Source: Struthio camelus
Taxonomy: Eukaryota > Chordata > Aves > Struthioniformes > Struthionidae
Assembly: GCF_040807025.1 (NCBI RefSeq)
Contig: NC_090942.1
Coordinates: 205,862,640-205,926,639, forward strand
Length of the DNA stretch: 64,000 nt
Direction: 5' to 3'
A model generated the notes under the pieces. That model saw nothing but the letters and a program-made list of their open reading frames with translations, was not told the origin of the DNA and did no database searches. A program made the translations under genes and the position numbers. Of the stretch, positions 45,881-59,200 are shown piece by piece (position 1 is the stretch's first letter; every line of letters begins with the position of its first letter).

Positions 45881-46989
45881 TAAATGCACACATACAGCTG
45901 GTCTGCAGAATGCCATAGAAAAGTGCTATAAAGAACTATCCTGCTGTGGTAAAGAGAAGGATGAGATGACAAAATTCATTTCCAATCTCTAACCTACATA
46001 ATTTTGTTTGTTTAACAAATCTGGTTACCTAGTTAAAAAACAGAGCACTGTGAAAAGAATTATTTTCTTGCTATTTGTGGAATCATTTTGATTCTTGGCA
46101 TCTGTCTCCACGCTCTACTTTGAAATATTGGAACGGCTGTCATTTCTTTGTGCCTAACTCAGGACAAGTATCACATACAGAAGTTTCTATGATGATGTAT
46201 TACATGACTCTGGCACATTGGTGTTGTAGCAGCTACAGCAGTCTGCCCACAGCCTTTATGATCATTTCTTAAACCGCTCTCCTAGTCATTTTGTTCATTT
46301 ACAGCGCCACACTTTGTTTCACTCATATCCCTTTGACTGAAGATGCTGTACAGTTTAGCACAGAAGACAATAACAAAAGCATGTAGATGATGATAACATG
46401 AGAGATGATGTGTGTCAGGCTTACTCATACAGCCTTTAGAGAGATGACAGCTAAGTAAAGCAGCCAGTATGTTCATTTAGTTTCCCCTTCTCTTGAAGTA
46501 AAGAATTCTAAAGGACTTCATCTTCGTATGAATTAAGCACTTAATGCTATAATGCTTTAATTTAAATTGTTGTTTGTTCTTGCCATGCAGAAAGATTTGC
46601 AAAACTAAACAAAAACAGCATTGTAGACATGAATATCAAATCCTATATACTAAAAGATGCTTGCTTTTTCATCATAATAAAAGTGAACAAACTTGAATAT
46701 GCTGGTTAACATCATACTGTGTCCTGATCTTCTCCAGTAAGATGTGTGCCAACCGTATTTATGTATGTATGAAGAATAAAGCTTTGTATTTATAATAAAT
46801 AATTTTTTGAAACAAATTCTGAGCAAGGGAAACAAAAAGGGACATGAACATTTCTTATGTATTCTTCTTTTCATTTATTCCCTGTAATTAATCAGATCCA
46901 CACTTTGAATGCATTTGCTACATTTCATTCAAGGATTACAAAGTGTTACACAAACAATGATTCATGAAGATTCACAACCCTTGGTGAGT

Positions 46990-47060
46990 TGGATAAATAT
47001 TTATGAAAATGTCATACAGATTGGCAAACTGAGTCACAGAGAAGTGATGTTTGTAAAAAA
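46990..47060 (-). mobile_element. Short MIR-like fragment (reversed)
   Basis: Plus-strand atacagattggcaaactgag followed by tcacagagaagtga resembles the reverse complement of the MIR core (acagatgaggaaactgaggcacagagaagt). Very short. Confidence 0.4.
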
Positions 47061-48085
47061 AAAAAATCCACTAATTTTGCATGCTTCCTTTTTTTGGCAT
47101 ATCCAATTAAAAAATTTGCAACTTCTTTTTTCAGATGTGTTGAATATATGTACAGCTCCAAAGAAGTCAATGACAACTGGATTACAAGAGCAGCAAGTGG
47201 GGAGCCCCAAAAGACTGGCCATGTCTGAAAATTTCAGCATAAATGCCTTGCTTGTGGTTGAACATCCATTCCTCTTCCAGCGAACGTGAATCTATTGCCA
47301 GAGTAACAGCTGATGGGAGCTACTGAGATGATGCCTGAAGAGGGTTTAAATGACAGAATCCCAGGCTATGGCATACATTGCACTGTTTTCTCCTGTCTCA
47401 TTATAAGCATTGAGGAGGCAGGTGGAAGTGCAAAAGACCTGAGAAAACTTTTAATATTATTTATTTCTCTGTATGTAAGCAATACTGTTCCCTTTAAGAA
47501 TTAACTTTGCAGATTGTGTCTGGACTGCAAGCACCATGTCTTTAAAAAGATGCTAGTTGGTGAAGCAGGCAAATTCACTGCTTGATATTCCATGATTGTT
47601 CTTATGATACATTTACACCCTGAAGGATAACCATGTGCGGAAGTGATGGTTTCCCAGGTTATGCAGGAAAGTAGAATGCCGGCCTAGTGTAGATAGCAGG
47701 GAGGATCCCCGTGTAGGGTTGCATTGCATTTTGAATGCCTACCCAATCCTAATCACTTGTGACAGAACTGGGTTTTGCCAGGTTAGTGTAAGATTCTGAC
47801 TGTAGGGCCAGAAGATAATAATATAACTAAAACAGAGATTCCAAAAAAATAATACTTCCTGCCTCTTCATGGAAAACAAACCTAAAGAGCAAGAAGAGAA
47901 TGTAAAGTACATGCAGGCTTGGAAGAAGAGGTGATCATTTTCAGTCTTTGGAGTGTCAGACAAAACAGAGGTGTTTTGTTTAAGTCTTTCTAACTAAGTT
48001 GCATCCAAGGCCAAACTAAAATATTTGTTGCTGTGTTCAGTGATTTGTAGGGAAATTAGTAGTTTGTAATGGTTCTTTCAATACT

Positions 48086-48165
48086 TCATATTATTCTTCT
48101 GAATTCTTTTTTTTCTTCTCTGATATGCCAGAAAGTGGCATATTATTCTTCTGATACCCCAGAAG
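48086..48165. repeat. Partial direct duplication, 52-bp spacing
   Basis: catattattcttctga occurs at about 48087 and 48139, followed by related text (ctgatatgccagaaagtgg and ctgataccccagaaggtg). Confidence 0.65.
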
Positions 48166-50069
48166 GTGAACTAGACTAGCATAAGAAGAACCTCCTTTGA
48201 CTTTGCCTGAATTGCAGAGAAAGAATCACCTGGGCAGTGAAAACAGTGTTTCTTGTTCACTGGACAACAGATGCCGTAGTCATTTTTAGAGTAGTATTTC
48301 CAGCAGTGATTTAGGGACCGTTAATTATCTCTAAACCTAGAACAGACAGATGTTCCGTGGACCTATCATTGTAGTACTGTAGGTGTATAGTATTTTCAGT
48401 TAAAAGTCTGATGATAAAGGTGCATAGTGACTTACAGAAAACTGACACTGGTCTATTGGTCTAGCCTGCATGGATACCCCTCATGCAGAGCAGGGGAAAT
48501 GCCAGCAGCATCCCTGCAGCAGAGAAGACAAGCCTTTGGAAAGATTGGATTTGGAAAGATTTAAAATCCTCAGTCTTCAGTATTGCTTATGGCCAGAGAA
48601 AATTCAGAAAATTAAAACTAAGGGCAAAATAATTGCCTGCAGTGTGTGATTTACTCAGCATGTGGGCCTTTGGAGGCTGGGGACCATTCACGGAGAGGTT
48701 TTATGCGACTGAAAAAAGGTGGCTGCAGACAGCATATCAGGAGCTGCACTGGGAACTGCTTGTTGATCTTTATGGATATCATGCCTTAAAGTAACTGTGC
48801 CTAGGGAGTTTACATCTCTTAGATTCTGTCTTAACCAAATGAGGAATTTTCTGCTTGTCAATATTTGCATGCACATTTCAGGAACCTCCCAGGAGCTGGA
48901 GATTTGTCCTGGCAATATTGACCACAAAAGGTCTTCAGACCTGTGACGTGCACATCATAATTGCAGTCATTCGTAGAAAAGTCACTGAACACAGACTCTT
49001 CCCTGGGAACTGTTCCTAGCCATGTTTCTAAACTAAGCTTGGGGAAAAACTGTATTCAAAGGAAGATAATATGGGGAAACTCTTGTAGCAATGACAGAAT
49101 TCTGAATTCTGCTTTCCATCCACATATTTCCCCTCATTTGGTGTCCTCTTACCTAATCTTTATTGCAGTCTTCTAATTCTGGCTAACAGTTCTAGCTCAG
49201 CATGATGTTGAAATTTAGGTGCACTTTCTCTTGGGTACTACAATGGTAATGCAGGCCTAAATCTCTTGAGTGCCAGTTGTCCTTCAACCCTCCCCACAAT
49301 TCCGTCTTGCGCCTGGAAGTTCAGAAAAATGTTCTGAGAACTCTTCATGACAGGACCAAAGATTTTCTGTTTATTTAAGCCTACAGGAGGTTCTTCCAGT
49401 TCTAGTGAAGGTATATATGAGGAAGCACCATATTAATGGTGACCAAGGAGTGTAGATCCACCACTGAAGTGTATCTGACAATAGAAGTTAAAACTGCATC
49501 CGTTCCCCACCCTCACCCTGGTTTAGTAACACTTGCTTATATCTCATTAGCGCAATCTCATTGCATAGGAGAAGCGCTGTGAGATAGCCGCCCCCTGACC
49601 AATTGTAAACTTTCACTGATATTTTAGGTTCTCTGAATAAGATCTGTAGCTGTCCCAACACCGACCTGAAATCTGCCTGCTCAGAACCTCAGAAAAATTT
49701 GTGTTGTTCCGTCAAAGAAACTTGCTCCACAAAAAGTGTTCACCTCCTCATACTGATGGAAGTGAACAATAATCACTCATTTGTGAAACAAAACCAGTGT
49801 TGACAAATCTTACAATGCTATCATGACATTTATGCTATTTAATGCATTTGTTAAAGTTCCGATAGCCTGAGTCTAGAGTTTTCAAGAGAATGTCACTCTT
49901 CATTAAAGGAAACCAAAAAAAAAAGTCTTTTGGTTGTGGAAAAAAGCTTGAAGGTATGAAGAGAGTGTAGCCTAAAGCTTAGAAATTAGAAAGCATACTG
50001 ATGTTACTTAATGTTTTCGAGTCACTTGAGAATAAATTATTTTTTTTTACTAGTATTTACACATAAAGT

Positions 50070-50140
50070 TACATCCTGCCTTCATTGTAGTAAGTAGCAC
50101 AACTCCCATTGATTTTACCAGGGCTTAGATTTCTCCCTGT
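50070..50140. repeat. Possible ancient amniote interspersed repeat
   Basis: Text agcacaactcccattgattt and the following ccagggcttagattt resemble the acaactcccattgacttc motif that recurs in many sauropsid genomes. Family not identified. Confidence 0.25.
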
Positions 50141-53100
50141 CTCTGCTTTTAGTCTTATGCAGTTGCTACAGAATTTTCAAGTTGTTTTTAAGTTGTTTTT
50201 CTTTTTTAGAAAGAAATGAGAAATCTAGCACTGAACAGCAGAAACGCAGAATCAAACTGACATGCAGCACAGAGCAAGCCTTGCTATCTTCCTGAAAAAT
50301 ATAAGCCTTTAGCATTGCAGAGGTTTGTTATGGAGAATTTTACTATCCTAAGTGGCGGCAGTAGCACATTTTGAATTTAGGTCAACAGATATTTGTCAAA
50401 GTCCCTAACACAATCACATGAAAATTCTCCTAAAACAATCCATCTGTGTCTTCTCATTTACCATGGTACTCCTCTACAGTACTCTTCTTGGGTAGTTTTG
50501 AGCTGGATTTTGTACTCAGAGGCTCCTTCTTATTTCCGTTAACAAATGGCTATCCTGAAACAGATCCTGTTTGAAATGATTCTTAGACTGCAGCTTCTTA
50601 AATCAAGAGATTCGATATAGCAAATCCTACCATCTTCCTGTGATTTTCTTTTAATTGGGTTTGAAAATGAGGGAAATCCAGTGTGATCACATTAGGCTAA
50701 GGCATGGCTTGCATTGCCATAAAAGGGAGTAAGATTGTCTTTCTGAAATGCAACGATAACCTGTACTTTCACAGGAAATACCCTGAGAACGTCGCAAAGA
50801 TAAGAGTAGCTAATAGCACAGTGAGTATTGTAATTTGCTCCTGGAAAAAGTCAACAGCATTTTATTTCTCACCAATCAATATGCAGGAGCATGACATTCT
50901 GCTTCAGAATATATGTTTCTTGTTTATCAATTACAAGAAAATAGAGCCAAACCCAAGACTTGTTCATAGAAAGCCTTTTTTTGGTTAAGAAAACTGAAAA
51001 TTTAATTTCAAACTAAAATATTTACTGAATTTTTAAAACCAAAATATTGTCATTTAAAAAATGGGAAAGCTACTTAGAAAAATTGAGGCTTCTCCCAAAG
51101 CACTTTTAAGCAGAGCATATGTTCATATAAAACTTAAATACAGCTTGAATCCTCACTTTTGTGAGCTGATTTGTAGTTTAGTCAGTGACAATGTAGTCAG
51201 CTACATGGAGCTGTATTTTTACTTGTGGTCAGTAAATACTGTGGTATCTGGAGGAGGAGTTTGTGCGCATGTACTCTAGCACGAGAAGGGACTGCACCAT
51301 GCTTCAGGGCTTAAATTGTAAGGGGAATAACAATTCTCTTTTGCCTACAGCCAGCTCTTAATCATCTTCCTTTTAGCTGGTGAAATTGTCCTAGGTAAAA
51401 GTGTTGTTTATGGCACTAAAATCTTGATTTGTTTACAAAGAAGATACTGTAAAGCTATTCTAATATGCACTCCTCATTCTTGACCAATACTAACCATACA
51501 GAGACATTTAAAGAACAAATTATACAATATGCCTGCTCTCTCCCAGAAAGTAATTGTCAAAAGGATGAAGCAGTGGTTTCACCCAAGTGATGACTAGGGA
51601 ACACCAAGATCAGGCAGCTGCCAGAATCTGTCCTTTACGCTCTGAAATGTAACATTCCACTAAGCCTATGCTCTGTTTCTTACCTACCAACAATGCATCC
51701 CAGGGGGATAAAACACACAAAACTAGGGGTTTGAATTGGAACATAGGCACTTAGAACAGTAAAACAGAAACACCCTTTGGGCAAATGTTTTCCACTTGTC
51801 AGAACAAGTTGGTAATGAAGTACAAACTGATTTCCTTAGAATCAGCTTTTTGGTAGCTTTCAGGTTTCACAGATTCCCAGGCTGAGGGCCTCAGAGAATA
51901 CTCTAATAGAGAGAAGAGCTGTTGACATTGTGTCTGGTTATTCTTATGCCATTTCACTCTGGCTTACAAAAAGCCCAGATGATAATACTTGGTGTTTTCA
52001 AAGATTAACAAGCTCCTTGCTATACCATCATTAGGTAGGCAGTTAATATTCTAACTTTGCATATGGAAAAATGTAAGCAAAAGAGCTATAAGAGATGATT
52101 GCTATCATAATATCTTGAGAAGGCACAGGTGGCCTGTTTGGGTCAAGTGTGTAGAGTACTACCACTGACTGATGGAAGGAAGGTGATGACCCTGTTTAGC
52201 CAAATACTATCTTCATAGGCTGGCAGATGTGCTCCTCCAGCCTCACATCCTTGGTGTTGTTGGACAGCTGCGTCAAGCTTAGGTCATGGTACGTGTTCCA
52301 AGGGAGAGAGATTTTTTTTTTCCCCCAAGCACAGCCCTGCCTAGTTAGTTGCATGGCTAGACTCTTCCAGAGAGTGGATCTGGGACAAAGTCATGCCACT
52401 GGCTTCTGACTAGGGATTTGAAAGGCTCATTGGTTGCCTTGCACACCACCCACCTGGGAATCCCATATCTAATTGATCTAAAAAAAGGTTAAATGCCCCC
52501 AGGAGGTTGAGAAAGAGAGATAAAATGAGCCTAGTATTTAAATAGAGAGGGGAAAAAAATGCAGTTTTTAAGGAATAAGCTGAGATGTAGAATATTAACC
52601 TAGCAAAGGCAGAAAAAGTAGGTAATGTTAAACTTTAGTATTTTAGAAGAAGAAGGGAGAAAGGGAGTCTTTCCCTTTCAAGGGAGATTGATCTAGGAGT
52701 GTAGTATAAAGCTAGCCTAGTCTATGATGATTAAAAAAAAAAAGAAGGGCAATAGAAGACTTTTATGTTGTGTCTCTGATTCAGGGCATCAGTTTCTTAT
52801 ACAGGTGCCAATGATCTGTGAACCTACATCCTTTCAGTGAGGAGGAGGTTGCTCAACAGCACATGTTTACTAAGAAGCCTTTGTGGGGTGACTAACGAGC
52901 AGAGGGATGGCCTGGGGAAATGTTTCTGTAAACCCAGAGGCTTTGTCTTTCTCAGCCTACTGCTGCCTTTGCTGTACTGATGTGGTTTTGTACTCCTTTG
53001 TTCCTAGAGCAGGGCATCCCAAAGATGATATGGTCAGCGCTGGCTGTGATGGTGCCATTTGTGGGTACTGACAACACTATAGCTCTGGATACTAGCTCTG

Positions 53101-54269
53101 TGCTAGGCTGTGTGTACGCTCATTGATCATGTTTTCCTCTGTACCCTTCTGACACATCCCTTCCTTTCTCTCCTTCCATGTAATGAAGCCAGTTCTATGT
53201 CTTCTAGCCACGTGCTTCCATACTGCAGCTCTAACTTCGTACCCCTACAAACTAGACCCCATCTCTTCATTTCGCCTTGTTCCTTTCCCTCCCTACTCCC
53301 ACTGTCGTCTGCCTTGAGATAAATGCCTGCATGCAGGCAGGAACTGTATGTAAGAGCCTTTGGGGAGTGCTCAGCCCTTGCCAGGTAAACACCTCTGCCC
53401 AGGCAGCAGCGAAGCTCTCTTTAATCCGCAATGTCGATAGATATGGTTCATGTAATGTGTTTTGGGATCCCTAGCTCTAGGCAAGGCACACTGGAGAAGA
53501 GTGTGTCCTAATCTGTATGTCCCTTTGCTGGGGTCCACTAGCTAAGGAACTGAGGCCAGCGTGGCACAGGGTGACTTTACTCCACTGGGGATGTGGGTTC
53601 AAAAGCTGCTTCTCTTTGCTCCTAGTTCAGTGGCAGAATTTCTTTTATCGGGAGGAGGAAGATAAAGAGCAGGTTTTATTGAGAGAGAAAAGAAGGAGGC
53701 AATGAAGAGAGCGACTGCCAACAAGTACACGCTGGGCTGCTTTGATTCTTACAGTGAACAGAAGTAAGGAGGTAGAGCAATTTAAAAATGAGTCACATTA
53801 AAAACAAGGTGAAGTGCTAAGATGGAAGGCAGAAGGTGGTGGAGCAGCGGGAGAGGATCAGAGCCTGACGGTTGGGGAACGGCTGAAAGACAGTGAAGAA
53901 ACAGGGGAAAGGGAGAAAGGAACTGAAGGGACTGAGGGAAAGGCCTCGAAAATCCAAGGAGGGGCGGGAAGGCGTGGGCGGCTACCAGTCATCTCAAGTC
54001 CATTTTCCTCTTTCTGGGGAGGATTTAGGTGCCAGTGTTTCCTCTGGACCCTTCGTACTTCAATGGGGAAAAACAAGCGTGTGTCCAAGGCAGGAGACTG
54101 AATATAGAGGACGATTTTTACCCCCTTTCCCCTCATTTCCCTAACTCCTGCCCCTTAACCACTTTAAAAAGGGTTGGGAGCCCTGTTTCCAACGCGGACA
54201 GTACTACCACACGCCAGACAAAACTCTACCTTCGCTCCCAGCTCCTCCTCAACGCTGATTACCGTCCAA

Positions 54270-54620
54270 GAGCGCGTTCCCCCCTCCCCCGCCTCACCGA
54301 GGAGGCGCTGCGGGCGCGGGGCGGACCCGGGCCCGAGGCGGGGCGCCGCCATGACGCAGCGCCGGCGCCGGGCTCGCCTACCCCAACATGGCCGCCTCCA
54401 GCCAGGTAACGTGCGGCGGCGCCGCCCGCCGCTCTCCCGCCCGCCTGGGCCGTGGCGGCCGTAAGATCGGTTTCTGGCCTCGGCCGCGGTTGTGCGGGCA
54501 GCTGCCGCGCCCGGCTGCCCGCGGGGCGCGCGCTCGGGCCGTTGGGGCGCGGCCCCGGCCCCGGCCTTGGCGGGGCAGCGGGTGTTCAGCGAGAGGCGGG
54601 GGCCAAGCCAGCAAATGCTC
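54270..54620 (+). promoter_or_regulatory. ALKBH8: CpG-island promoter of ALKBH8
   Basis: GC- and CpG-rich block around the first coding exon. It contains a CRE/ATF-like tgacgcag at about 54353. The text around the initiator, aacATGGCCGCC, is close to the YY1 motif often found at housekeeping-gene starts. The transcription start is probably within about 150 bp upstream of 54388 (inference). Confidence 0.8.
54388..54405 (+). CDS. ALKBH8: ALKBH8 exon 1 coding part (MAASSQ)
   Basis: ATG GCC GCC TCC AGC CAG then donor gtaacgtg at 54406. The start context is strong (A at -3, G at +4). The 18 nt end in phase 0, and the exon at 59156 starts in phase 0, so the reading frame runs straight through. The exon lies in a CpG island. 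That this ATG is the true start is inferred: the next exon has no in-frame ATG until 59210, and the codon that aligns with human Met1 is GTT. Confidence 0.78.
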
Positions 54621-56247
54621 ACACCGCATGAATTTGGGGGATATCATTGGGAGGCTCAGGCATCGCTGTCAAAAACGCTGCGAGAAGAACCGTAGGGGTA
54701 CGCCAGCGCTTTCAGGCGTCTTTGGACAATGCTGGAGCTTCTAGGTCGCCACTTAGACGATGAGGGTTTCCGTGTTTCATTTCTTCTAGGAGTGTTGACG
54801 TGTTTGTGTGTATGCAGTTTCTGTATGCATTTATGTTTCTTGAAAACGAAACAAACCCCCCAAACTCGATAATAAACTGCCAAACTTAATAGCTGGGTTT
54901 AGTGCTCCCTCTGCTGGTGACTCCTGTTTGGCTCAGCTCGGCTGGAGGAGGCGCTTTTCCCTGCGGAAGTGGCTCCTGGGGCAGATCAGGCCGTCTCCCC
55001 CCGCCTCCCTTCCAGTCCTAGTTAAAGCTTTCAGGTGCCCGTGTAGTAATTTCAGAACAAGTGTGTGCCCCCCTGTAAGGGGAGCTGAGGTTGTTAGGGT
55101 AGACTGGTGTGTTTTGAGGAGCTACTTTCTGATGCTCGTGAAGGGAGGTGGCAGTAGTCATGAATGCTCTGCCGCCGGGTGCTTGGAAAGTGAGTATGAA
55201 GCGCTACCAAATAAAGTTTTTTACTTAGGTATGACTGTGGTTCCTCAACTAAGGCCAAGGAAAACTGTTGGTTTTGGTGGCTGCAGAATCAAGCCTCTGA
55301 TAACAACACTGAGATGAAGGTTCTGCTGTCCCCGTGAAGGCATCTAGTGCTATCTGGGACACCTCCAGGGGTCAGAGACATCTGCATGATGCCGGCAGGT
55401 ATGACACAGCGCTTTGGAGCAGCAGTTAGAAGAGTAGGCAGCGTAGGGTAGGGCTTCTCCACTAACTTTAAATACCTTGGTTTAGGCAGCTGGGTTGCAC
55501 CTCATCTGTCCCTTGTTGTGTTGGTTCGGAGTTAACAACAGCGTGGAAAGTAGTATTTCTGCTTTGGTTTTTATGCTGATTTTCCAAGTATTGGGCCGCT
55601 ACTTCTTGACTTTTGCCTAGAAAATGTGGGAGTTTGTCAGGGCTTGCTGTCTGAGGCCTGCTTAAACCCAGGGCTGCTTTTCTCTGAGGTCAGATGCGCT
55701 CACCCAGTATGCTGAGCTGTAGACCCTCTGTGCCAGACCTTTCACTTGGGTGTGCTGTTCTTCTGGCTGGGCCTGTGCTGAGGAGGCTGTCTGACAGCGG
55801 TATGACTGGTATAGGTGATGTGTATAGTCTCCACACTTCTCTTACTGAAACAGATTTGCATGATTCCAAAGAGTGAACTCCTCCTATGCATTACAATGTA
55901 TTTTTATTCTCTTTCTGCACCCGCATCTTACCAAAATCAAAGATGGGTCTCTCTTCCACTTTCCTGCAAAGTGATTTGAGACTGCTTATTCCCTCAAGGA
56001 GAGGATAAGAACCTGCATGGACAAGACAGAGTAGCCTCTGTAAAGCTATAGGCCTTTGTTCGCCGTAGTACGGCAAATACAACTGGGCAGACCAAGCCTT
56101 TAGGACCAAATCTGTTATTTCGACAATGTGTTCATGCATGAGCTTGCTGAACAAGCCTGCAAATCAGATGAACCCTTCTGGTAGGGGTTAGCCTATTAGA
56201 TGTGCTTAGGGGAGCTTTGCTGTAAACAGATGCCTCTTCTGATGAGA

Positions 56248-56281
<34 letters not shown>

Positions 56282-59200
56282 GATAGCTTTACTTGCATTT
56301 ATCTTTTGTTCTCCTTTTCTTGGCAAAGACAAAAACCCACGTTCTTCCCATGAGATGCTGTGATGCTACCTGCCAGTAACCAATAGCTCTAGCAATAAAT
56401 TATATAGTTTGAAGTCTCTCTCAACAAAAAAACCCAGCAACCTCCCATCCACACATCCTTCTCATCTGATTTCTCAGAATATTCTTTTAGCTGTTCATGC
56501 AGTAAGATGAACTAGCACTTTAAGTTTGTTTTATGTTTTTCTCTGTGTTCTTTCTTTCCCAGGTGAAATATAAATTCACTGGTCTTTTTGTCTAAGCAAA
56601 TTGGAGATTTCTCTACTGTTATTTGGCTAATGAGTGTTTAGGAGAGTGTTGGGGTTGTATGTGCGTTTAACCCTGGTTGAAGATTAAATGAAGACTCTTC
56701 AATAGGAAAAGTATTTTGAACTTACTGCCTTTGAAAGCAAGTGTGGTTTGGTCGAGGAATGAACTGAGGACTCCCTAACTGTTTGCAATCCAGAAGGGAA
56801 AATAATTAGTTAAGAAAGTACCAAAAGATTCAGGAAAGGAAGGGAGAAAATAAGAATAGAAGATAAGCAAAAGCCCTTAGTGAGCTCTGTCTTGGAACAG
56901 TCTCTGAAGGAAGCTAATAAATGCATAATAACCTCTTACAGGAAGGAAGATGTGCTGGATAGCCCATCAAGCTCTTCTGCCTCTACCCTTTATGTTTCTG
57001 AAGTCATATAAATGAATTATTTCAGTAGATATCTTTCCTCTTTTGAAACTATGCCCTTTTAGAGATTTGTCACTAGTGAGATTTACTTTTCCTACACTAT
57101 GCTTACGCTGCGTATCAGTGCAGTTATACTCAAATTAACTACAAATAAGTGACTGTAGGAACTGGCAACAGTCTAGTGCTGGTAGGATGGATCTTGGTGC
57201 CGAGTAGTCTATTGGTTTCCTTGTAAGGCTGAGATGTAAATACAGGTTTTATGTGGTCAGGATCTGTGTAAAAATTGAATAATGCGTGGCCAAGAGGCCA
57301 GGGTTCAAGCTGTTGCAGCTATTCATGCCACGTCTCAAACCTGGTGGTGGACCTCTGATACAACCTCAGGATAGAATAGCTAATAGCTTGCCGGATTTGG
57401 CAGAAAACATTGTTACCCTGTGTTTCAACTAGTTTTCTTTGGCAAGTATTTTAATTTGAGACTGCTGTAAAATGGAGTTTGTGAGTGGAAAAGCAAGGGT
57501 AGGAGAAAGAAGCAACAGATGTTAAAGAGGTGCAAAACACTGAGTTTTCTTCAGCAGCATTTATTTTGCTCCTTTGTGGAGGATTAGAATCTTACTGCTA
57601 CTGGGTGCGGTTTTCCCTTGGGTTCTCCTTAAAGATTTTCAGCAGTATAGTTAATGGTTGTGCGTTTTGACAATGGTAACTCTGCAGCAGCCACAATGAC
57701 TATATAATTACAGTTCCTATTCGACTCTATAATTTTTTATAATTTTGCTAACATATTTTCATTTTTTAGAAATCAAATATTCACCAAGGCATTCAGTGCA
57801 AAGTTTCATCAAATAATAAAATGAATCATTTCTTTGGCCTTTATTGTTTTCCTGTGACACATTGTCCTATTATAGTGGTTGTGTCTGCAGCTTAGGTATC
57901 AGGGACCAATCTTGCAAGCTGGAAAATATGCAAACAGATGACAGACTGATGGAGCCGTTGGCGTATTTAAATTAAAAAAAAAAAAGAAAAAAAAAAAAGA
58001 AAGCTATACCAATCACCACTATACTTACTTAACATTTTTTGAGGTGAAGAGAAAGATTGTTAGGGAATCCATGAAGTAAAAGAATGGGAAAAGACAGAGA
58101 GCTGCAGGTGGTTTGTCTAGCTCTGCTTTTAGGAAAGAAGTAGAAGAGAGGGAACCCTGAAAATATGGGAAAGGGATTATGCTATAGGGAGGGGAGGGGG
58201 GGAAAGGCACAGTCTGGCTACATCAGTGTCTGGAAGCTTTGTCATAGTCTTAAGTAAGGTCTGGACTGTTTCCTCAGGTTTGAAGGAAGTGGGAAAAGAA
58301 AGTAGGCTCAGAGGGTTACAGGAAGGCTACTGCTTGATCTCAGTATGGTAGTAGACCAGGAGGGGCAAAAGATGCAACAAAACCTGGGGAAGGCCCATGA
58401 ATGAGTTACCTGCCAGTGAGTTACTGAAGGGTAAATGGCATGCTGCCACTAATTCAACAGTCAACAGATGTACACAATTTTTTTTGTTCCTTCCCATGAC
58501 AGGAATGTGTTTAGCACATCTCCCAAGGCAGATATCCTCAAGCAGATGAGGTGGGAGCATTCTGATCACTCATTCTTGGGCTTCTAGGTATCAGACACAT
58601 TTTTCTACTTTCAAGAAAGCAAATTTTGCCAAATGTCATATTCATTTGAAAGTGGCAAGTCTGAAATAGGAGGCCAGTGGGAGCAGTTCCTCTCCAAAAC
58701 TCAAGCATTAAGTGAGGCATTGAATAACTTAGAAGCTAAGATGATGCAAGTGTCATAGCAGTTCCGGATACGTTTTTTTCTTTGTTCTGCTCCGGAGAGA
58801 CTGTGTAAGAAGGAGAAGGAAATCAACTGAAATTACTGTGTGAAAACAGGAGGAGCAGGCAGAGTAAAAACTACAAAAAGATGTATGCAGCAAGGAGGAA
58901 GCCTCTTAACAAAAGAGAGTTTAATAACAAACCTTCTAAGGTTAGGAGAACTGTGCTATTGACTGAGGAGGACAGTGATTTGCAGATTCAGTTTTGTCAG
59001 CCCCAAATAACTCATGAAAGCTGGAATTATCAAAAGTTCCATTGCTACCCTAAAGATCACAGGGACGCTATAGCAGAGCGGTGTGCTAGAGCAGACTGAG
59101 GTATTTCATTTTTCAAGCAGGACACTTACTATGTATTAATACCTCTCTTCCCCAGATCTCCGGCAGAGAAGTTGACGAAGCCAGTCAAGACCATTTGAAA

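Larger units (their letters stand above)
40367..54200. other. Intergenic region between ELMOD1 and ALKBH8 promoters
   Basis: About 14 kb with no supported gene. Contents I can name: a 25-bp tandem duplication (40904-40953), a possible CR1 tail (about 41775-41830), an LTR with adjacent retroviral-like sequence (45326-45880), a short MIR-like piece (about 46990-47060) and a 52-bp-period partial duplication (48086-48165). Low-confidence segments at 43800-44170 and 50070-50140 are noted separately. The remainder shows nothing recognisable. Confidence 0.75.

Noticed and set aside
46909..47289. Plus-strand open frame of 126 codons in the intergenic region
   Set aside because: It overlaps a reversed MIR-like fragment and an A tract, has no recognisable domain, and no promoter or splice context.
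53814..54101. Purine-rich segment with an open frame upstream of the ALKBH8 promoter
   Set aside because: Gly/Glu/Lys-rich low-complexity translation with no domain; explained by a GA-rich strand bias.
54029..54744. Several long frames on both strands around the ALKBH8 CpG island
   Set aside because: GC-driven open frames. Only the six codons at 54388-54405 join in frame to an ALKBH8-like exon.
56251..56283. Poly(T) followed by acag, resembling a strong splice acceptor
   Set aside because: No ALKBH8-like or other conserved coding frame follows, and exon 1 joins exon 2 in phase without it. More likely a poly(A) tract of a mobile element or a simple repeat.
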